Positions 23,591 through 34,645 of a stretch of DNA of 64,000 nucleotides are shown piece after piece. The translations under genes were made by a program, and so were the position numbers. The stretch lies in assembly GCA_025667525.1 (NCBI GenBank), contig CM046875.1, positions 200,608,125 through 200,672,124 of the forward strand, read 5' to 3'. Numbering within the stretch: position 1 is the stretch's first letter; each line of letters opens with the position of its first letter. The DNA is from Glebionis coronaria (Eukaryota; Streptophyta; Magnoliopsida; Asterales; Asteraceae). Below the pieces are notes generated by a model. The model was given only the letters and a program-made list of their open reading frames with translations. It did no database searches and was not told where the DNA came from.

Positions 23591-23625
23591 GCACCACCCC
23601 GTTATTTTAGCTTTGTCCTCAAAGC
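23591..23625 (-). other. Polypurine tract and end-of-pol remnant
   Basis: The minus strand reads GCTTTGAGGACAAAGC followed by AACGGGGTGGTGC and then the LTR start TGTAAA. GGGGTGG directly before the LTR matches the position of AAGGAGGGGTGGA in the young chromovirus. It shows that the element's 3' border is intact and that the NRPD2 piece lies inside it. Confidence 0.65.
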
Positions 23626-23728
23626 TATTAAAAACGTTGTCATCTATTAAGTGTATAGATGTCATAGATCTAAAAGTTCATCTTAGACATGCTCAGAAAC
23701 GAATGGTGTCGACAATGTAAAGAGATCG

Positions 23729-24570
23729 TTATCCGGATCGCTCTATACATCGGATTAAGCAGTATTTGGATGCTACCATTACGGATGGACAGAAAGCAAT
23801 GCAAAGAGATCTTTATCCGGATCGCACTATACATTTGATTGAGCAGTATTTTGATGCCGCTACCATTACGGATGGGCAGAAAGCAATGCAAAGAGATCTT
23901 TATCCGGATCGCACTATACATCCGATTGAGCAGTATTTGGATGTTGCTACAATTACGGATGGACATGAAGCAATGCAAAGAGATGTTTATCCAGATCGCA
24001 CTATACATCCGATTGAGCAGTATTTGGATGCTGCTACCATTACGGATGGACAGAAAGCAATGCGAAGAGATCTTTATCCGGATCGCTCTATACATCCGAT
24101 TGAGCAGTATTTGGATGTTGCTACCATTACAGATAGACAGAAAGCAATGCAAAGAGATCTTTATCCGGATCGCACTATACATCCGATTGAGCAGTATTTG
24201 GATGTTGCTACCATTACGGATTGACAGAAAGCAATGCAAAGATATCTTTATCCGGATCGCTCTATACATCCAATTTAGCAGTATTTGGATGCTGCTACCA
24301 TTACGGATGGACAGAAAGCAATGCAAAGAGATCTTTATCCGGATCGCACTATACATCCGATTGAGAAGTATTTGGATGCTGCTACCATTACGGATGGACA
24401 TAAAGCAATGCAAAGAGATCTTTATCCAGATCGCACTATACATCCGATTGAGTAGTATTTGGATGCTTCTACCATTACAGATGGACAGAAAGCAATGCAA
24501 AGAGATCTTTATCCAGATCTCACTATACATCTGATTGAGCAGTATTTGGATGCTGCTACCATTACGGATG
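23729..24570 (+). repeat. 87-bp tandem repeat, ten units, made from NRPD2 coding sequence
   Basis: The word TTATCCGGATCGC or a variant starts at 23729, 23813, 23900, 23987, 24074, 24161, 24248, 24335, 24422 and 24509. The spacing is 84 once (a 3-bp deletion) and then 87 eight times, i.e. 29 codons. Each unit codes for YPDRTIHPIEQYLDAATITD plus GQKAMQRDL. The last unit runs directly into the unique NRPD2 sequence GLTRAFSMGS. All units stay in the same frame apart from point stops. Confidence 0.95.
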
Positions 24571-25300
24571 GGCTTACAAGGGCTTTTTCAATGGGGTCAC
24601 GGTCACATCCTTCCAAAAGCTGGGAGAAGGCCAATGGTGTTGTAGCTTTGGTTAGGAGGGAAAATCCATTGTAAATGGTTTCTGGTATGAGGAGGACACG
24701 CCAGTATGTTTTATATGCTAGGAAAGATAGGAGAGCTGGGGATGCACTATTTCTGCATCCTTCTCACTGGTGAAAGATATGTTATATCTCCACACCTGAC
24801 GGTGAAAATTGGGGGTTGAAAGTAAAAAAAAATTAACTAGTACCCCTCTTGTGTCAACAACTATACGCGAAAGACTTGCTGATAAACTTCAAGCCTGTGG
24901 GATGCAAACATTAGTCGATGGCACTGAAACTTCTACCCAGTAGAATGGTTAAGATTATTGTTGATGGTGATTGGGTAGGAAGTTGCAAAGAATCTGCACT
25001 CATTTGCAGCTGGGCTGGGCGAAATAGGTGCAGAAAAAAAGTACCTCAAATGGTGGAAATAAAAGAAGATACCAAGAATAAAGAAGTGGGCATCTTATGG
25101 GATGCTGAAAAGGGTCGTGCATCCACTATTAATGGGTCAAAGTTTGCACAAATTTTGACTTCTAAGGGAAGGAAGTCATTCATTTCAAGGCTTGTTGGAT
25201 GCTGGTATTGTCGAACTAATTGGACCCGAAGAAGGAAAAAAAGGATTGTCCAAAAGCATGGGGCATCCAACATCTCTCTTTGAGGAATGTCGAATGCAGC

Positions 25301-25430
25301 CCTACAAAATACACCCATTGTGAGTTGGACATGTCTTTTAGGTTTAAGGTTGCCTAAGATGGCAAACATAACCCTACAAAATACACCCATTGTGAGTTGG
25401 ACATGTCTTTTAGGTTTAAGGTTGCCTACC
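25301..25430 (+). repeat. 72-bp tandem duplication in the NRPD2 fragment
   Basis: CCTACAAAATACACCCATTG starts at 25301 and again at 25373, and the match continues to GTTTAAGGTTGCC. The unit is 24 codons and repeats the block KYTHCELDMSFRFKV. The two copies are essentially identical over about 58 bp. Confidence 0.92.
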
Positions 25431-25439
25431 TCATCACTT

Positions 25440-27172
25440 TAGGAAGTGCGGGCTAGGAAAACAGGGCATCCTTTTACCAAATATTTCTGGACTTTGGTGC
25501 AGGAGATGACACTAAGCCTGGTGTTGATTATGTCTGGGTTACCATCCCCTCGTATAATCAAGGTTTCATTTCCCTAGGGTATACGAACCAGTTTTTCATC
25601 ACACACGATAACTGCGCGATATTTTGCTAACCAGTCCATGCCAATAATGACATCGAAGCTACCAAGGCTTATCGGGATCAGGTCGATGTTGAAAGGGTGA
25701 TTGGAAAGATTTAAGGTATAACCTCGATTGATGGCATCAACCTTCACAATTTTTCCTTCGGCTAACTCTACGGTATAGTGGGGGTTTAAAACTGATGGGG
25801 TGACTCCCAATATTTACTAAATTCGGTAGATATAAAACTTCGATCTGCTCCAGTGTCAAATAAGACAGATGCATATCGTTGGTTAAGTGGAAACGTACAG
25901 GTAACGATGTTGGAATCCGGGTTGGCTTTGGCATTGCCCACCATGTACACTCGTGATGAGGTCCCCTTGTCGTCCTTTTTCTGGTTGGCCAACTTGGGAC
26001 AATCTGGTTTCACATGTCCGGGGCTCCACATTCATAACACACTACGTTCCTCCTCGGACCACTATTGCTTCCTCCTGTGGGGTTTCGGTTTCCCTTCTGT
26101 CCGCTTCCACTCCCACGGGCATTGGATCTGCCTTTGTTGTTGTTCCCAGGGTTACTGTTGGGTCGAACCGAGGTAACAGCATTGGCTTGACATTAACGAG
26201 CAAAATGGCCTTGTTGACCACACTTGTAGCATCCACGACACTGGCCTCCAACAACATGGTGATAGTTGCACTTTAGACATTTAGGCTTGGAACCTTTTTA
26301 GTTCCTGGAGCTGGCTGTAGGAGTAGTACCATAAACTTGTCCAACGTCCTGTCTCTTGGGAGGCTGTTGATGCTGGCTACGGGAGCTTTTTTTTCATCCG
26401 ACTTTCTCTTGTTCTCCGTTTGCCTTTCCGACAGGTTACGGGCTCGTTTATTAATCAGTTCAGTTGCAAATTCCATAGCACTTTCGATAGTAGTGGGTCG
26501 TGATGCAAGCACGCTGTCATGAATTGCGTCAGGGAGTCCACTAACATACTTCTCAATCTTTTCTTCCTTTTGAGGGAACTTTCTGGTACACATTAGGATT
26601 AAATCTTGAAATCTTTGGTTGTACCAAATGATGTCGTTGTTCTTGCACTGGAGATCCCACATTTCAATCTCCAATTTCTTCATTTCGCCTCTTGGGCAGT
26701 ACTTTTCAGTCATCTGTTCCTTAAGGTTGGCCCATGTGAGAGTATAAGCAGCGTCGTGTCTAAGGGTAGCAACAACAGAGTTCCACCAGGTAAGGGCACT
26801 CTCAAGTAGCGTGCAAGTGGCGAATTTGACTTTGTTCTCATCAGCACAGTCACTGATGAGGAATACAGTCTCCAACCTTTCAAACCAATGCATTAGTTCC
26901 ACAACTCCTTCCTTTACTCGGTAGTATGAGGGCTTACATTTTAGGAAGTCAGGGTAAGAGAAACCCCAGTTGGCATTGTTTCTACGTACATTGAGGTTTG
27001 GACGATCATTCATATTCCGGTCAGCTTCTCTGGCTGCCATGGCGGCTGTGATGCCCTCATTTATCATTTCCCTGAGTTGGGTAGCAGTGACATTTTGAGT
27101 AGCCTCAGTATGGTCGGTGTTTGTGGCGTTTGAGCTTATTGCATCATTGAGATTTGATCGAGTAATCACCAT
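25440..27172 (-). pseudogene. Tekay-like gag and partial protease of the derivative element
   Basis: From 27172 a 299-codon frame encodes gag: MVITRSNLNDAIS, a capsid-like region with FLKCKPSYYRVKEGVVELMH and LTWWNSVVATLR. After a frameshift near 26340 and a stop come two CCHC knuckles, YKCGQQGHFAR-C (about 26230) and CYECGAPGHVKPDC (about 26020), with a stop in the spacer. Aspartic protease follows with FDTGADRSF (about 25855) and IGMDWLAKY (about 25630), split by a frameshift near 25800. After VRIP and a stop, homology runs on to about 25440 (LIIRGDGN, VISCTKVQKY) and then ends. Everything from RT to chromodomain is missing and the NRPD2 fragment begins. Without a helper this cannot replicate. 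Confidence 0.85.
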
Positions 27173-27528
27173 TTGTCTATAGTTATACAGAAAATTAGAT
27201 CATTAGTTTAAGTGTTAGTACAGTTTTTATATTAATTGCACGGGGAAATTTCATGCATAGATTTCATAACAAATTGGATAACCTGTCAGGATTTCATAAT
27301 ATAATACAGTGCATAACAGATATAACAAAAGAAAATGATTACATGCCATTTCCATAAGAAATTAAACATTCATCTAGCATAAGAAATCCTAGACAGAGGC
27401 TTAACTGGCATTGTCCGGGGTAGTGGTACACGTATTCTTAAGTACATCATATCAAAAACATCTGTTCGAAAAAAGTACAGTACAAGGATGGATCACAACA
27501 GCTTGGAAAAATAAAAGTACAAAAAGTC

Positions 27529-28480
27529 CTATACCATGATAGCTGGGGTACAACCCATAAGCTTATCATGATGTACAAGAAGTCTAGTACATCTACTCGA
27601 ATCCTGCCTAGCAGGTCTGCTGGATGAGGCTGGTGCTGGTGGGGCTGGTGAAGCTACAGGTGCTCTCCTGGTACTCCACAATGCCTGAACTGTCAATCGG
27701 GTCTCCTTGAGCAGACGGAGTGCAGTCAGCAGCTGGGATCGAAGTCTGTCAACGGCTCCTTGGAGATATGCACTCTCTGCAGTCACTCCATCATGTCGTA
27801 TGGCTGCAAGGTCAAAGAAAGTAGACAAGGACTGCTCCTGTGCAGTGAGAGCAGCATGGGTCTGGTACTAAAAACTCTCCAAGGTATGAATGCGCTGATG
27901 GAGACGGTAGTTATCCTCCAGCAACCACTGTAATGCCTTATCAGTCATGGCATGAACACCTTTGGCTGCCTGGACTCCTACCCATATAGTATGAGAAAGA
28001 GAGAGAAGAGTCTATACGCTCATGCATGGAAGTGTAACCCAACTGGCCTGATGTCAACAGGCTGCGAATCTCCGTCATGTTCTGCTCTTGGCGTGCGGCC
28101 AGAGCGGCTATCTGGGCTTGGATCGTATCAGCATGTCCCGTCCCGGAACCCTCGCCGACCTCGAAAGTGGAGTCGGGAGCAGCCTCATACCTCCTCTTAC
28201 GAGAAAGTAGAGAACCGGGAAAGTAGCCCTGTGGTGATGACGGCGGTGCTAGATACGGTAGGTCAGGAGTCACCTGGTCCTCCTTCACAGTGGTGGGGAC
28301 CAATGTAGCTGAGGATGGAGCAGTGGGAGAATCATCAAGGAGTACAGCTCCAATAGTCTGGCTGTCCTCTGAATCTGAGGCCGACAGCCATCCACAGTGT
28401 ACGGATCGTGGTGACGGAGAGATAGCTGGAACGGGGGCTACCTCTGGTAGAATTGTCGGAGATGCAACAGGTGGAGTCAT
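27529..28480 (-). pseudogene. Accessory ORF upstream of gag in the derivative element
   Basis: Two frames, 28480-27941 (179 codons) and 27828-27529 (99 codons), separated by a frameshift and a stop, probably formed one protein of about 300 residues. The N-terminal half is rich in Pro, Ser and acidic residues, with the motif PPSSPQGY and then RKRRYE, a possible nuclear signal. The middle (IQAQIAALAARQEQNMTEI) and the second part (AVDRLRSQLLTALRLLKETRL) look helical and coiled-coil-like. The C-terminus is Ala/Pro/Ser-rich. Directly before the ATG is ACTATTTTCAG, a good 3' splice site. No known domain is recognised. It occupies the same place as the 35-kb ORF of the young chromovirus, which carries PSSPKGY and RYE. 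Confidence 0.55.
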
Positions 28481-28666
28481 GATATTCTGAAAATAGTAAT
28501 ATTTTAAATTTGAAGTAAGTATAAGCTTACAAACAAAATTTTTTTTGTTACAAGTTTATAGTGTATACCCTTTTTAAACAACATCGTAATGTTTTTAAGG
28601 TTACGTTAATACTTATAAGATTAATTAACCGGATTGTTAATAATCAATGCACACTTAGTTCACATA

Positions 28667-29033
<367 letters not shown>

Positions 29034-29168
29034 CTACGTTCTATATGCTTAACTAATATAGTCCCAAAAAAAATCCCCAAAAGATTTTTGTTAAGTTATA
29101 GTCCAGTTTAAATAAAAAAATTTACCTTTTTATTTTATTTAAAAATTTATCTGGTTTCTATAACTATT

Positions 29169-29180
29169 GCTCTGATACCA
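29169..29180 (-). other. Primer-binding site of the Tekay-like derivative
   Basis: The minus strand reads TGGTATCAGAGC, a perfect initiator-Met tRNA site, five bases from the LTR edge at 29186 (plus strand TGTGACACGCC). Confidence 0.88.
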
Positions 29181-29185
29181 TTCTC

Positions 29186-31773
29186 TGTGACACGCCGGGT
29201 CGGGTCAATTGCAGCGGAAATAATGTTTGGAATGTCACAGGGGTGGATCGATAGCAAATAGTACATAGAGCACAGGATAAGAGATTATCCAACATATATA
29301 TTACATGAACAGTGTACAAATTAATAAAAAATTTCTTAACATGATAAAAATAAATTGTTTATTTTTCCCAAGTAGGAACCCCTAATGAGTACTACAATGC
29401 AGACTACTATGATGCTTGAGTCCACGCACACGCCGCGTACTAGCTTCATTTTCCTGAGAAAAACATGCTTAGAGGGTCAACATAAAGTTGGTGAATTTAC
29501 AGGTTTAATAAAATAAGTTTGGACATTAAATGATCATGATAGTAGCAATGCACAGAGCATTCATACTAAAGAGGTAATTACATTCCCTATTGCTCAAAAC
29601 CGAAGCTTAACTTTCCATAGTTCTCAATAGATGAGAACCCGGTGCCTTACAAAAAGGCTCTGAATCCCAGTTCCAACATGGTATACATCTGTTGTCCCGG
29701 CCAAGGCACAGTGAGCGCTACTCACCCAGATGGAGATCTTCAATCCCAAATAGATCTATTTATAACATTCGGTCAATTACGATAATTTAATAGTTTCTAC
29801 AATAGGCAATCATAATCAAAGTTTATACAATTCAGTTTATGTCCAATAAAATAAGTTGCATGTTTTCTCCCCCGTAGAGGAAAAGTTTATCAATATTTTG
29901 TGTGGGGCTGTAAACTCACCTTGGAGTTTGTAATGGCTGTGCAAATAGAAGAAATCCAAGTAATGCTCACGTCACAAACTACTGCCTAATTAAATAGTAC
30001 AGTCTCAATAAATTATACAAGAAAACATATGTGCATGCTTATACAATTTTAAATTAGTTTATTAATGTTATAGTGTTTATTTAAATGACTGTGGTGCAAG
30101 TATTAATAACGTTCATTCAAACTTGTAAATAAATTACTTGTTTAAGTAAAAATGTTTTACTTACAATTTTTGTATAAGTATACTTGTATGTAATTTATAG
30201 ATATAGGGTTTATATAAATTATTTTATAAAGTAAAATATAATTATTTTATTTAACTTAAAGTCCTCAAAAGTTTCCAACATTTACAAATAATTTATAAAT
30301 CACAAGTTTAAGAAATTACAGTTTTAGTCCTTATGGTTTAGGTTTTATTTAAGTTTTACTAAATAAAAATGGAATAAGGGTTTAGGGATTGTTTAAGTTT
30401 CGAACAAGTGCAAAACTAGTCCCTCCATATTTTTATTAAAGTAAAAGTTTTGGATTTTACACTTTTGGTACCCAGGGCTTGTAATATTTTCGGGTTATGG
30501 CAGAAATAGTCCCTCTAGTTATAATTAGGTTTTATAACTTTCATTAATTGGCAAAAACAGTCCCTAGGGCTTCTATATGTTTTGGCTTATTACAAAAATA
30601 GTCCTTAGGGTTATAAAATGAGAAAAACAACTTTAGGGAATTTACAAAAATGGTCCTTAGGGTTTAATATGTCACTGATGACATTTATTAAGCCCTAGAA
30701 TTTTGGTTATTTACAATATTAGTCCTTGTGCTTCATGGTTTATCAAAACAAGTTTCGAATGTCACGGTTTTAGTCCCTAAGTTTTATAAATTATCATTTT
30801 TAGTCAAAAAGTTTTTATAAGTTATATTTTGTTATAAAAACTTTATTTAAATATTTAAAATATTAAATGGGCTCATTAAATGGACCAAAAGAACTAATGG
30901 GCTATCTAATGAGTCTAAACATATTTTAAGTCCACTAATATAATAACATTAGTTAAATGGGCTTTCAAAACATTAAATGGGCCTAATGGGCTTTTGAATA
31001 TATACGGCTATATTTTATGGGCCTATTGGGCCTATTTAAGTTTTAGGCTATGGTTGCATGGGCTTGATTAGTCCATTAACATTACTTAACATTTTTTCAA
31101 GGTATAATATTTATGTACTTTTACAAGCTTAATATTGGTTTGATAAAATTAAGTCATGATCTCCAAAATGAGGAGTAAAACTCACGACAATATTTTATTT
31201 GGTGTTTCAAATGAGATCTAAATTATTTTCAAGTTGCATGTAAGTCATAATCCTTAAAATGAGTTCATAACTCACGGCTAGATTTATTTATTGCATATGA
31301 ATATAAGTTTAAGCTTGTTTTAGGTTTGCATGTAAGTATAAAAGTCTCAATATGAGATCTAAGCTATATACAAGTTTAGAAATCAATCATAAGTCCACAA
31401 ACATATATATAGCCCACGACTATATTTTAAATCTTGGTATTCCAAGATGAGACTTAAGCTTATCATGTGTTTATAATTATTTATAAAGTCCAAAAATAAA
31501 TATCTAGATTTATTACATGTTTCCAAGTTCATTATGAGTCAAAAAATGTAACATATAGCCCACGGCTATATTATTTTTCCCATGTGTTCTTATCATAAGA
31601 TTTATACTTATTACATGATTATTAAGTTAAGTTAAAGTCTTAACACAAGATCTAGGTCTAACATGAGCATGTAAGTTCATTAGAAATCCATCCAATGATG
31701 TTTATAGTTCACGGCTATATTTTTACACACAAGATGTTTTTATGATTTTTAGTAGTTCCATTTACATAGGTAA
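29186..31773 (-). repeat. 5' LTR of the Tekay-like derivative, first part
   Basis: The plus strand begins TGTGACACGCCGGG beside the PBS and runs to 31773, where the young chromovirus is inserted. It continues at 43604/43609 and ends TTTTACA at 44830, giving about 3.8 kb. It is non-coding. 30300-30800 repeats a phrase like AAAATAGTCCTTAGGGTTT about eight times in degenerate form. 30880-31080 is rich in TGGGCC/GGCCCA. 31150-31730 repeats phrases such as TAGCCCACGGCTATATT. No gene is seen. Confidence 0.8.
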
Positions 31774-34572
31774 TGTGACACCCTAGAATCGAGGTCATTA
31801 ACGTTACCCTAAATTACGCTAATTTTTGAAATTTTTATTTAATTTTAATTTCTATAATTATAAGTATTTTGGTTAAGACCGATGTTCGAGGTTATAATTT
31901 TTACGTTTGACGTTTAAGAAGGACGATGACGATTACGATCCCGAGGGATGCCCAATTTTATATAATTTTTGACGATTTATCGATAATGTAATTTTTCGAG
32001 AATTTTATTTACGGTTCGTGTTAAGTTGAGTCGGGTGAGTTTTATAGCCTTCCAAGTACATTTAAAGTATCCCAAAAATATTTTGGAGCGTTCGGGAAGA
32101 TTTCCGACTCCCGTAAAATTTTCAAAAGTGACAAATGAGTAAAACCCGCAAAGTTTTGAGGTCGTTTTCTATTTAAGGACAAAAGAAGCCCAAAATTGCA
32201 CAAAGGTCCCTCCTAACTATCAAAAAGGGCCAAAGTGAACAAACACTTAAACACATACAAAATTTACAAAGAAAAATCAAACATCACTCCCTCTCTTCTC
32301 TCTCAAACTCACGACACACCCCAACCCAAACAAAAATCCACCTAAAATCTTTTCTACTTGATTTTTCAAAAATCTAAGGTTAGACCACGCTTAGTTTGGT
32401 CATTACCCACCTATTCATGTGCTCAAATCCAACATGCATTGATAAAAATTTTTCAAGATTTTTCATATGATCCAAATTCGTTTTTGGTGGCTAATTGAGC
32501 TAATGCATGTTGATATTTAGTGATATGGAAGTATAAACACCATGAAAACCCACCAAAATTAATTTGGTTGTGGTGATTTGGTCACCCAAACCCCACGGCA
32601 AAGGGGGTGTTTGGGGAGCCATGGTGGTTGTTGAATTTGCATGTTATATTTGTGTTTGGTTTGTTGTTTTAGAAAGATTCATATAGGTTTTATTACTTGC
32701 ATGTCTATTTTTCTTTGATTCTTGATATTGAGATTGGTTGATCAATAGGGGTAGGATGGAAGTTTGATGTTAGGATATGTTTGGGAAGGCTTAGGATGAT
32801 GTTTAGTGTTGGTTAGAAGTCTTGGAATCGAGTCTAAGCATGTTTTTGGTATAGTCATTTTTAGGCAGAAACATTTGGTCTATTTTGGAAAAATGATTTT
32901 TGTTCCAGGTCTTGGAAACTAAATATAGTGATAGAGGGTTTTTCTAGCTTTAATTTGGTATAAGGTAGAGCCCGTGACTCAAAACGAGCTAAAAGTTATG
33001 ACATTTTAAAGATCGGGTACCGGGAGACGAGGACTTTCACAATCCGGATTTGTGCAAAGTTTTAGTCAAATCCCGAGGGTCACAAGTATAATTTGGTGAA
33101 TGATCAAGGGTCAAAACTTGGTCCCTAACCTGTACAAATGAGTCTATATGTTGACTTATGAGTCAAGGAAGTCAAAGGTATTTTTCATATAGGTCAAAGT
33201 GGTCAAAATTGGTCGAAGCGCAATTTCAGCCCGTAAAATGTAGTCGTGGAAATGAGTTGCGTAACGGGTCGTAAAAGTGAAAACTTTTGTTGGGCTTAAA
33301 AACATGTTATCTACAGGTCATATAGGATTTTTGGAAATTTTGTCAAATTTTATAAGCATGGTTAAATAAGGTAAAACAGCCCGTACTTTAGTCAAGTACC
33401 GGCGAGAACGTGTAAAAATGGACAACGTAGGTTATAAGAATGAATGGAATAAAATGAATGATACTTGTTGTTTTTGTTTTTGGCGTGAGTTATATTGGTC
33501 TTAAGTGACTTATATATATGTATTTTATACAGTACCGTAAGTATTTAAATGAGATTACTCATTACGCGTTATTTGTGATAGGTGTTGATTTACCCGGGCA
33601 TCCGTAACATCGTCAGTGAACACTCCTCGAACTACCGACTACTTAATATCTAAGGTGTGAATTTATAGCCTCGCTTATATTATTTCAAATTGTTTTACCC
33701 GCGAGGGAAATGCATGCTAGTTTTTAAAAGGAACGTATATCATGAATGATTGTTAGACCCGAAAGTTGCCTTAGAAATTGTGTTGAGTACCAAAGTTGCA
33801 AAAGTCCCTAAATTCATGAACTATTAACTATTGTCTTGCCCTTGCGAAGGGGGAAATAGCCGCTTATGCAATTTGTAGTACTACGGGGTTAACGACCCAA
33901 TGCTAGCCGAGAAGCTGTACTTATAGTAAGTTCTGCGGTAGATTATTTTGTATGAGAAATAAGGTATAATTGCAACTGATGCCTTTAGAAGGGGCACTGG
34001 TTTCATCTGAATCATGCCGGTATATTTACGCGGGTGATTGAGTTAACGGATTAGTGTCATGAGCTTAAACACAATTGTCAGTATCCTGATTATAGTTTGT
34101 TTGATCGACAAGACTATAAATGATCACGAATGGTTTTTATTATATATACGTTCAAATGGATTGAAAAACCTATGAATTCCACTCAACGTTTTCGTTGACC
34201 AAATTTTTGGCATGTATTTCAGGTAACCGCTGAGCAGTAGGATGGAGCATGCATGGGATGGATGTTGTGTGATCGGCTTGGTGTCCGCTTGTTTTTCCCT
34301 CCTTTTCTACTTAAACAATTTTTATGTTTAATGTCATGTGGTTGTAAAACTGAAGTTTTTGGGGTTGAGATTCATGGGGACCGAAAACGCTAAACTCTGT
34401 GCACTATTTGGGGTTGGAAAAAACTGTGGACATGTATTATCTAACAATTTTAAATTTGAATTTTTAAGTCGACGTCTTTTTAGCGTCGTTTGATATCTCT
34501 TGTGTGCAATGAATACTGTGTAGCACCCATTGTTGTAGTTCCGCTGCGCATAACAATTGTGGGGGTGTTACA
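31774..34572 (+). repeat. 5' LTR of the young chromovirus
   Basis: It runs TGTGACACCC...GGGTGTTACA, 2799 bp. A TATA-like box CTATTTAAGG is near 32169, with a CT-rich CTCTCTTCTCTCTC stretch about 120 bp downstream. The R/U5 portion is thus over 2 kb and contains many ATGs. A strong acceptor-like CATGTATTTCAG near 34222 may remove part of it as a leader intron, which is inference. No coding sequence is recognised within. Confidence 0.95.
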
Positions 34573-34574
34573 GA

Positions 34575-34589
34575 TTGGTAATCAGAGCC
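34575..34589 (+). other. Primer-binding site of the young chromovirus
   Basis: TTGGTAATCAGAGCC lies just after the LTR end TGTTACA. It is the initiator-Met tRNA site TTGGTATCAGAGCC with one extra A. An insertion in the PBS of a recently moved element is unusual but evidently tolerated. Confidence 0.85.
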
Positions 34590-34645
34590 ACGAGTTATAG
34601 AGAACTAGGTCGTTTTTGAAAATCCTAAACTATAACTTTTGGTGT

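Larger units (their letters stand above)
23626..25430 (+). pseudogene. NRPD2: Captured fragment of RNA polymerase IV/V second-largest subunit gene
   Basis: NRPD2/NRPE2 is the catalytic beta-like subunit shared by plant nuclear RNA polymerases IV and V, which make the RNAs of RNA-directed DNA methylation. Plus-strand translation gives, in family order: LRHAQKRM, PIEQYLDA, GLTRAFSMGSRSHP, RRTRQYVLYA, DALFLHPSHW, ICYISTPDGENWG, ACGMQTLVDG, IIVDGDWVGSC, QMVEIKEDTKNKEVGI and YTHCELDMSF. These are blocks I recognise for the Pol IV/V second subunit (the related Pol II subunit has its own versions). No intron is apparent. Stops include CAA-to-TAA at about 23718 and 24672 and TGA after HPSHW, plus frameshifts near 24830, 24950 and 25220. 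One segment is amplified tenfold and another twofold. It lies antisense within an LTR element between truncated protease and PPT. Confidence 0.87.

Noticed and set aside
23670..24530. 286-codon minus-strand and 231-codon alternate-frame ORFs over the 87-bp array
   Set aside because: They are open only because the unit length is a multiple of three; the frame coding for PIEQYLDA continues into genuine NRPD2 sequence and is the meaningful one.
23729..24570. CRISPR-like array
   Set aside because: Units are contiguous 87-bp repeats without unique spacers, in a plant transposon context.
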